DNA of 64,000 bases, taken from assembly GCA_030867875.1 (NCBI GenBank), contig JAOWCC010000554.1, forward strand, positions 78,889-142,888, in the 5' to 3' direction. The number at the start of each line of letters is the position of its first letter. Position 1 is the first letter of the stretch. The stretch is from Actinernus sp. WN-2022 (taxonomy: Eukaryota > Cnidaria > Anthozoa > Actiniaria > Actinernidae). A model generated the notes under the pieces. That model saw only the letters and a list, made by a program, of their open reading frames with translations. It had not been told where the DNA came from and did not search any database. The position numbers and the translations under genes are program-made. Shown here piece after piece: positions 55,720 to 64,000 of the stretch.

Positions 55720-56689
55720 TCACTTTAACAATTATTTTACGAGGACCCATGTAGTTATGCGTAGTAATAATCCGTGTAAAGAGTATGATAAATTCCATTG
55801 TTCTGCGGTATTGAGCCTCCCTCACATGGGATTTGTCTGTGTTTTAGACTGAAAAAACACTGGGTGATAGTTAAGAATATTCTGAAATAAAAGTAGTAGA
55901 AAGTCTTAGTTTCATGCCATATTTATGGACAAATTCTCTTCCAATCAACAGGAACAGCCAAAAACAACAGCTACGAAACAGGCACGATTGACAACAATCC
56001 TAACCGCAGTGAAGAGCATAGTTTATGTTTTTATAAGTCTTATCTGGTCTTTTCCCATGTGTACTCAGCAAACCAGCAATCTTGTTGCTACATGTAAGTG
56101 CTTTACATACTGTACACATATGCCTGCCAGTCCTGTTCTATCTTCGCTTTTCTGGCATAGACATATGCTGAGAAACGAAGAGTGCAACTGTTAGCAGTGT
56201 TCTAGCGACTTAATTTACATTATTTTGAGAAATAAAGAATTTTTATTATATTTTCAAGTCGTTTATGTTGCCACTGGAAGCCTCACTAACAAAGAAAGTG
56301 TCCAATGTTAAATTAATTGAGAAATTAAAACAAAAATCCAAATTCTAAGGATTATACTGGTATCTTAGTCATGAAATTACCTGAAGATAAACCTTTTTTC
56401 TAAATAAATAAATAATTACTGGCAAACAACTGAAAGACAAATGTAAACAATTATGCAATATTAAGCCTCAACATACACATTATATACAGTCTGTACATTT
56501 AGCTATTATATATCAGGACTGAACATGAAGCCAAGAATATTTTTAATGAAAGCTGGCCAACTGAAGTCCTCAAAGGAGTCCAGCCTACACAAATGCAGTC
56601 TTCAACGTTTACCTGTTTATCCAAAAAAACAGACCATGCGAAAAACTATGGTGCATGTTGACAGATTAAAATAACCTTGAATTTTGTAA
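55720..56689. other. Intergenic
   Basis: A plus-strand frame at 55925-56194 has no recognisable domain. Nothing else supported. Confidence 0.3.
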
Positions 56690-56925
56690 CAGGACCTGGA
56701 ACAACCATGGAGCTGATCTAAGCCAGGACCCGGCCAAATCACAGATTGAATTGGAATTTAGTGTGTTGGTTTTGATGGAGGGAGGAAAACTGGAGAAACC
56801 CCCCAAAAAAACTTGGAGCAAAGGCAAAATACCAACAAACTCAACTCACAAATGGTGCCTCATTCGAGAATCCAACCCGGGGCCACAGAGGTGACAGGCA
56901 AAATGTCATCCCGAAAATATATGGA
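56690..56925 (-). mobile_element. tRNA-derived SINE-like remnant
   Basis: The minus strand carries GGGTTGGATTCTCGAATG, close to a Pol III B box (GGTTCGAnTCC), about 45 nt after a weak A-box-like stretch. It is followed by a tail (TTTGTTGGTATTTTGCC, TCCAGTTTTCCTCCC) of a kind widespread in marine invertebrates. Second copy at about 63197-63432. Confidence 0.45.
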
Positions 56926-57040
56926 TTCACCAAGGCCAATGGTTGGTTTACAAATTCAAACCATTGGCATTAAAGTGGGCCATACACTATTCAAATTCAA
57001 TTAAAATTTTAGTTTACAAATCCCCCCCCCCCCCCCCCCC

Positions 57041-57210
57041 CAAGTACGTTAGGTGGATACGCCAACATGTCAACGCGTTAGTCCATATATGGTTATCTCT
57101 CTAGAGAGATGTCTAGGTGTGAACGAGTATCTCTGTTCACAGTAGTAGAACGAAGCAACATGTATGATGGCAACGCGTTGACATGCTGGCGTCAACACCT
57201 AACGTACTTG
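57041..57210. mobile_element. MITE between a poly-C and a G-rich tract
   Basis: TIRs of about 40 bp: CAAGTACGTTAGGTG and CACCTAACGTACTTG, with inner CAACATGTCAACGCGTT paired to AACGCGTTGACATG. A run of about 20 C precedes the left end and GGGGGAGGGGG follows the right end, so the tracts extend the inverted symmetry. Second copy at 63546-63715. Confidence 0.82.
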
Positions 57211-58254
57211 AGTGGGGGAGGGGGTTGGGAGGTATTCTGCAATCTAGCCTACAAATCCATTTGAAAATTATCAAACATCTTAGAACATTCCCTAATCATT
57301 AATGATAGGAGATTGAAAGGTTCTGATAGAAAGATCATGCTGAATTTTGTTGTTCTAAAATGTTTGATTTGCAAGTGATTTTCACATGTTCCTTGAGACA
57401 CTGATTGTAGTCGAATGTATATTCAGTTTATATGCATGTGGTCATTGTCCGTGACATTGTTATTTTGTCTATTTAGTAGCTTACTGGAAGTATGGGCTGG
57501 AAATTATCATATGATTAACATATCAGTGCCCGCGAAGACTTCTGGGTACAGCTGAGACACGAGGTTCACCATGATTTTGTGTTATTCCAAAGGCAGCCCA
57601 GACTCTACATATATTTCCAACTCATTAATCTGTTGGGTTACCTGTGGTGTGTTTCATAAGCGATCTCGGAAGAGTTTATATAATTGCTCCTAGTGAATTC
57701 TCTTTTCCTATTCCTACGAAATAAATCTTCAAAAATAAAAGATTGATACTGAATGAAGTTGTGTGAATGGATTGTGGGCGATTTTGGGCCTTCTAAAGCA
57801 GTTTATTAGGCTTCGAAGCTTTGACGGTTGGCCGCGTGCCTATCTGATAGAGATAAATGTATACAAGGTATGCAGCTTTCAGGTCCTTTCGTTCGATGTG
57901 ATCTCACTCGCCGCCGAAATTCGACAAGAAATTCAAATCGATTTCGCCTCTGCTTTCGGCACACAAACCCAGAGATGTGTAAGCACTTCTAATCCACGTT
58001 TCAGGCCAAACGACGTGAAAACGGCCTGGAAAATAAATCCCCAATTCAAAATATATCAATCGGTATACGATCTGCAACTTGATCGGTCCACAAATCAGCG
58101 GTAGAAACTACCCCACCCCACTAAGGAGAATTGTTATGCACCTCCGTTCTGCTTGAAATACAAGAGAACTCTTTTTAGTGGGGAGGGGTATTTTCAAAAC
58201 ATTTCAGTTGCCATGCCCACGCATATTGAAATCGTCGCCTACAGTTTACTTACA
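57211..58254. other. End of the first duplication unit
   Basis: A plus-strand frame at 57763-58104 (113 codons) has protein-like composition but no recognised domain. Nothing else supported. Confidence 0.3.
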
Positions 58255-58358
58255 TAAACATTATCTTTCAGAGGAAAGGGTTATTTCTCCTTCAAACATT
58301 TAACATTGTCATTATGAAAATTTGAGTAAGCATGTCTCCAAAATATCATACAAAAGTC
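58255..58358. repeat. Copy of the centre of the 41620-42120 foldback
   Basis: AAAGGGTTATTTCTCCTTCAAACATTTAACATTG...CAAAAGTCT matches 41840-41955 closely. It abuts the start of the second duplication unit at 58359. Confidence 0.75.
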
Positions 58359-61300
58359 TTGCACCCCTCCCCCCCCCCCCCTGCATACAAAATAATGTTT
58401 GTAAAATTGTCTTGCTTTGTGGGACTGTATCTTTGCTTGCATACAATATATAACTGTCAAATTTGGGATTTTTACTAATCTTGCTCTTTGTTGTAGTACC
58501 AGTGCTATCACTAATTGAAGTAGACATCGTAGTGTTAATGGTGACCTTGAAATGGTCTATTGTGTTCCTTGTAGACTAAAAAACCTTAGGAGTTTTGCAA
58601 TTCACCACCATAATCCTTTTACTCACCGGAATCGAACATAGAAATGAAGGTTCTTTAACCATTTACTATCAAGAACAATTTTCCTTAGAGCAGCCATAGC
58701 CTTTGAGGTATTGGACAGGTTCTTCTTGGAAGCTTCATCTTCAACATGAGTGCCATGACTACACTGGGATTCAGCCCAGGAGAGCTCCCCACACACATGG
58801 TGCAACACACTTTGCCATAAATTCTGAAAAAAAAAATTGCTGCTATTATAAACTCTTTCCACATGTTACATACATGTACAGTTCATTCTTAGCTGCTGCT
58901 GCATGTATGGCAAGAAATGTTAGTTATATGTACGATGCCAGATGTTTGTTATGAGTCACAAGCTCACCTTCAGCTCATCTGCACTCCCATCTGCCATCTG
59001 ACAACAATACCAGAAGTGGTTCACAATGGGATCCACCCACTCCTTTAGGTCCTCACATCCCTTCACTCTCGCTGCCTAGTAAACACCATACACTTACAAA
59101 ATTAATCAAAATACCCAGTACTGATTTTAAATGTCTTACAAATTATTACAGTCCACATCTGATTGTTAATATTGCCAGAGATTGCTTTTCCAAAATAACA
59201 AGAACAACATGAAATAACTGTTTCTACATGTAGTAAATTCCTTGATTGATTTCTTTACAAAAATAAACTAGACAAATTTTGAAACTTTTTTGAAACTTTT
59301 ACAGATACATGTACATTTCAAACCACTTGGGGAGACGAGTATAAATTTGTACATTTTATTTGTTTGCATTCTTTCCAGGCTACATGTAGCTAGACTACCA
59401 GGTCTCTTTAGGAAATTGAACATACCTGATGGAGACCTTTACTAAGCTTCTTTGACTTGTGCCAGATGTCAAGCGAATGGAATAGCTCCAGCAGTTGTGA
59501 AAACTTTTCTACAGATACAAATAAAGTTCAATTAGCTTATTCAACTTAGGAAACAAAACAACTTAACCAACCCCCCTCCTCTAAAGTTCCAAGAACATTG
59601 TTCCTGTACAGACTCTTTCTCTGACGAAGGGCTAACACTTGAAACATCAGCTGCTACATGCTTCTAACCGCGGTTAGCATATCTTAATTGCCCTATATCA
59701 TTATGATGTCACAGCTTGTTTATGAGGGGGACAGAATTGATATGAACAATAGAATTTTGAACTAAATCTGCTCTGCTGAGGAAAGTTTTACTTAAAATTG
59801 TCTGGTTTCCAGATATTAGCTGTATCAACGTTTATCCCACAATATTTACCATATTTGGTGGCTGTTACCGCTACATGTATTATATGTCCTACAAAATACA
59901 TTTGATAACGATTTCCTTTGTGTTCTTGCTGTTTTGTCCCCCTCCCACGACTGTGATCGTTATCATGATCGTGATTAAAAAGCCATTTTTGGGATTTGTC
60001 TTCTCCCCAGCAGCTGGAACTTGGACAGACAGACGCCGGGCACAATTATTTAGAGGAGAAAGGCGTGAAATCCTGCAGGATTTAGGTTACAAAACAAGAT
60101 GGCGGTTGTGTGGAAGTTTGAGAGTTCATGGAGGTTTCTTTTCTTGTCACTGACTGAAACATCCCTTACTGATGTCTAGATAGGCAAGAATTTTAGCCTA
60201 CTTCTGCAAGAAATTCGGCATGTCTAAAACAGCTCCTATCGCCAAAATAATGCCATATTCTGTGAATTTAAATGTTGTTATTTTGAACTGGCTATCGGGA
60301 AACTGTGTACCATTTCCCGCCAAGATGCTACAGAACATCAAACTTATAGCATTTATTGAAATCAGCGGCCAATTACAGCAACAGACAGAGGTAAGAAGAG
60401 CAAGTTTTGAACTCGATTTTGGCATATTTTATCTTCAACCATTTAAAACGAAATATACATTGTTCGAAACCACAAAACTACGATCATTCTAAACTGGTAT
60501 CAGGAGGTTGTATCACAAGCTTCGTTTTTGATATATTTCTGTTTCTTTATTTTATCGATACACATTCTTACTATTTCGTATTGAAATTTGAATGCCCAGA
60601 AAAGTTATATATAATGAGCTTCGCGGCCACGTATGTCCCATATTTCTGGCAATGCCAGCCTTATTGAATGAAGCATTGTCAATATACCATTTTATATTAA
60701 CCAGTTTCATTTCCACTGCTTACCTCCCATATAATATTATAGACAGAGGAAGAATAGTCTCCTTCGCAGCCGGCCTTAGGGTCGTCACACAAGCGCTAGT
60801 CCCACTAACGGCTGCTTACACCAGCCAGACATTCCTGATTGTTTGTATAAGCCGTTATAACGTAACATCGCATGCGTTGATCAGCAGCGGTTTGCTTATC
60901 TGAAAACTTTCAGGCTCATCAGTACAGCGTCAAAATGAACAATTTCTTATAAAATATATCTGCTTTCTTGAGAAAAACTAAGAACAGAAAATATACAACG
61001 CTAATTGATCCGATTTCCTATAAAATTTAGCCTCTACATTTGATTTCCTGGATTTCCCGTCAGAAAGTTCTGGCATGAGTGTGTTTTTTATTCTGATTGG
61101 CCATGCGGTTGGAATGGAATGTCTGGCTGGTGTAAGCAGCCGTTAGTGGGGCTACCATTTGCGTGACGAGCCTAAGAATGGCTGTGAAGGAGACTACGGA
61201 AAGAAGCGATTGACTAAATTATGTTCCTGGCTTCCAAAGGCCTACAAAAATGAAGTGGTAAACAAATTATAAAAAACTATGTTCATGTTTAAAAAATACT

Positions 61301-64000
61301 GCATCAGTCCCGAATAAATGGCAGGTTCAAATAAATGCCAGGGCCAAGTTGTTAAAAGGGTGAACAACTTTATCCAATGGATAAATCCTTATCCAGTGGA
61401 TAAGTATTAACCCAAGTAGCTTATTTTATTCACTGGATAACAATTTATTTTGGTGGATAAAGTTAATAATGATCCATTGGACCCTGGTCCAGAGTCAAAT
61501 TTGATAAATATATGCCAGTAGCTTATATTTGAGAAAATACAACTTACATGTACTGCAATACACCTCTGCACTAATTCAAGTAACTCTGTGTTTTCTCAAA
61601 CAAATACCCAGGCTTTATTTCAAATTTAGCCATAATAATAATATTATGTTAATAATGTTGTTGTTTAGAGCCTCATTTCTGAAATCATCACTGGCTAGGG
61701 AACCAGTAAAATTAAATATTAATTCACACATGTTTTTTGAAAGTTAATACAAAATTCCCCAAGTCATGCAGCGATCAGAGCAATTGTATCAACTTTGAAA
61801 ACACAAGTGAAATTAATCCTTAACCTTCAAGGGAATCTCGGCTGAAAAACAATGTTTGCTCTAAAATGATTGTTATACATGCCTACCGTAAGTCAGTTTC
61901 TGTGTTTGTCTCCAATATATTGTACACTAGATGTCATTTATGCACCAATTTTCCTGTCGATTACACTCATTTGAATTTCCTGCATGCCGCCATCTTGGAT
62001 TTTATGATGTCACAGTGTTGCCCCAATTATCAGAAAACAATAGTGGCAACACTGTGACGGAATGAGATCCGAGCTGCCGGTGTGCAGGATATTCAAATGA
62101 GTTTTATCGACAGGAAAATCGGTGCATAAATGACATCTAGTGTACAATTTGCTGGAGACAGACAGCAATGTATTTAGGCATCTACAAACGCACACTTGAG
62201 AACAATCATTGTTTTTCAGCCAAGGTTCACTTTAACAATTATTTTACGAGGACCCATGTAGTTATGCGTAGTAATAATCCGTGTAAAGAGTATGATAAAT
62301 TCCATTGTTCTGCGGTATTGAGCCTCCCTCACATGGGATTTGTCTGTGTTTTAGACTGAAAAAACACTGGGTGATAGTTAAGAATATTCTGAAATAAAAG
62401 TAGTAGAAAGTCTTAGTTTCATGCCATATTTATGGACAAATTCTCTTCCAATCAACAGGAACAGCCAAAAACAACAGCTACGAAACAGGCACGATTGACA
62501 ACAATCCTAACCGCAGTGAAGAGCATAGTTTATGTTTTTATAAGTCTTATCTGGTCTTTTCCCATGTGTACTCAGCAAACCAGCAATCTTGTTGCTACAT
62601 GTAAGTGCTTTACATACTGTACACATATGCCTGCCAGTCCTGTTCTATCTTCGCTTTTCTGGCATAGACATATGCTGAGAAACGAAGAGTGCAACTGTTA
62701 GCAGTGTTCTAGCGACTTAATTTACATTATTTTGAGAAATAAAGAATTTTTATTATATTTTCAAGTCGTTTATGTTGCCACTGGAAGCCTCACTAACAAA
62801 GAAAGTGTCCAATGTTAAATTAATTGAGAAATTAAAACAAAAATCCAAATTCTAAGGATTATACTGGTATCTTAGTCATGAAATTACCTGAAGATAAACC
62901 TTTTTTCTAAATAAATAAATAATTACTGGCAAACAACTGAAAGACAAATGTAAACAATTATGCAATATTAAGCCTCAACATACACATTATATACAGTCTG
63001 TACATTTAGCTATTATATATCAGGACTGAACATGAAGCCAAGAATATTTTTAATGAAAGCTGGCCAACTGAAGTCCTCAAAGGAGTCCAGCCTACACAAA
63101 TGCAGTCTTCAACGTTTACCTGTTTATCCAAAAAAACAGACCATGCGAAAAACTATGGTGCATGTTGACAGATTAAAATAACCTTGAATTTTGTAACAGG
63201 ACCTGGAACAACCATGGAGCTGATCTAAGCCAGGACCCGGCCAAATCACAGATTGAATTGGAATTTAGTGTGTTGGTTTTGATGGAGGGAGGAAAACTGG
63301 AGAAACCCCCCAAAAAAACTTGGAGCAAAGGCAAAATACCAACAAACTCAACTCACAAATGGTGCCTCATTCGAGAATCCAACCCGGGGCCACAGAGGTG
63401 ACAGGCAAAATGTCATCCCGAAAATATATGGATTCACCAAGGCCAATGGTTGGTTTACAAATTCAAACCATTGGCATTAAAGTGGGCCATACACTATTCA
63501 AATTCAATTAAAATTTTAGTTTACAAATCCCCCCCCCCCCCCCCCCAAGTACGTTAGGTGGATACGCCAACATGTCAACGCGTTAGTCCATATATGGTTA
63601 TCTCTCTAGAGAGATGTCTAGGTGTGAACGAGTATCTCTGTTCACAGTAGTAGAACGAAGCAACATGTATGATGGCAACGCGTTGACATGCTGGCGTCAA
63701 CACCTAACGTACTTGAGTGGGGGAGGGGGTTGGGAGGTATTCTGCAATCTAGCCTACAAATCCATTTGAAAATTATCAAACATCTTAGAACATTCCCTAA
63801 TCATTAATGATAGGAGATTGAAAGGTTCTGATAGAAAGATCATGCTGAATTTTGTTGTTCTAAAATGTTTGATTTGCAAGTGATTTTCACATGTTCCTTG
63901 AGACACTGATTGTAGTCGAATGTATATTCAGTTTATATGCATGTGGTCATTGTCCGTGACATTGTTATTTTGTCTATTTAGTAGCTTACTGGAAGTATGG
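58359..64000. repeat. 6.5-kb direct duplication, second unit (runs off the window)
   Basis: Repeats 51853 onward to the last base. It contains the second copies of the SINE, MITEs and foldback listed for the first unit. Confidence 0.85.
58627..59508 (-). pseudogene. Duplicated exons 1-3 of the Kolobok-like gene
   Basis: Exons at 59426-59508, 58968-59075 and 58627-58823 repeat those at 52919-53001, 52461-52568 and 52120-52316 with intact splice sites and reading frame. The fourth and fifth exons do not follow within this unit. A transcript from here could in principle splice onward into exons 4-5 near 51.4 and 50.6 kb, giving a repeated-exon product. Confidence 0.6.

Larger units (their letters stand above)
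51853..58358. repeat. 6.5-kb direct duplication, first unit
   Basis: Sequence from TTGCACCCCTCCCCC at 51853 recurs from 58359 at a constant offset of 6505-6507 to the window end. Only scattered single-base differences are seen (for example near 52394, 53151 and 54560), plus homopolymer length changes. If the arrangement is tandem, this unit ends at 58358. Confidence 0.85.

Noticed and set aside
53281..56194. Series of 60-103 codon frames present identically in both duplication units
   Set aside because: Their conservation is due to the recent duplication, not selection; frames occur on both strands over MITEs and foldbacks.

Overview
This is an animal nuclear genome window, most likely from a cnidarian and probably a stony coral or another anthozoan. 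It is AT-rich and intron-bearing, has no bacterial gene organisation, and is made mostly of mobile-element remains. The host suggestion rests on remembered repeat families (a P2RX7-C/CXC gene, a Mutator-like transposase, LINE tails ending in TTATTA tracts, foldback MITEs); it is inference, not a database result.

0-7 kb: the 3' end of a LINE, a decayed DDE transposase, then a Polinton/adintovirus-like block. That block holds an integrase C-terminus running tail-to-tail into a protein-primed family B DNA polymerase broken by one in-frame stop, a small Cys-rich ORF, and an ankyrin-repeat gene with an F-box-like N-terminus in another frame. The genes on the minus strand share an upstream motif (CCTATTAGAGA), which ends exactly 31 nt before two of the start codons.

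7-15 kb: no convincing host gene. There are two TTAA-flanked inverted-repeat elements, a 1.1-kb CA...TG element with a 7-bp target duplication, a helicase fragment and a palindrome. 15-17.3 kb: a broken LINE.

18.1-24.3 kb: a complete but decayed 6.2-kb DNA transposon of the helicase-encoding Academ type (DUF6589-like transposase plus a RecQ-like SF2 helicase, about 68-bp TIRs, imperfect 9-bp TSD). It sits inside a satellite array and contains a nested pogo-type MITE. 25.2-26.0 kb: 5' exons of a probable LRR receptor and a 5S rRNA-derived fragment. 26-33 kb: MITEs, minisatellites, a LINE scrap and a 1.6-kb TTAA element. 33.5-35.2 kb: a Mutator-like transposase. 35.4-36.6 kb: a 5'-truncated LINE. 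37-42 kb: satellites and foldbacks.

42.6-47.65 kb: a tyrosine-recombinase retrotransposon with split direct repeats in a PAT-like layout (A1, gag, B1A2, RNase H, recombinase, B2). It lacks its reverse-transcriptase core and carries an internal 78-bp minisatellite. 47.7-49.0 kb: a spliced CXC plus P2RX7-C-like gene with two nonsense codons. 50.3-53.0 kb: a spliced, transposase-derived (Kolobok-like) gene on the minus strand. From 51.85 kb to the window end a 6.5-kb segment is directly duplicated at very high identity; three upstream exons of that gene are copied but its last two exons are not.

Almost nothing here works as an operon or pathway. The window is best read as nested layers of mobile elements with one to three host-like genes.
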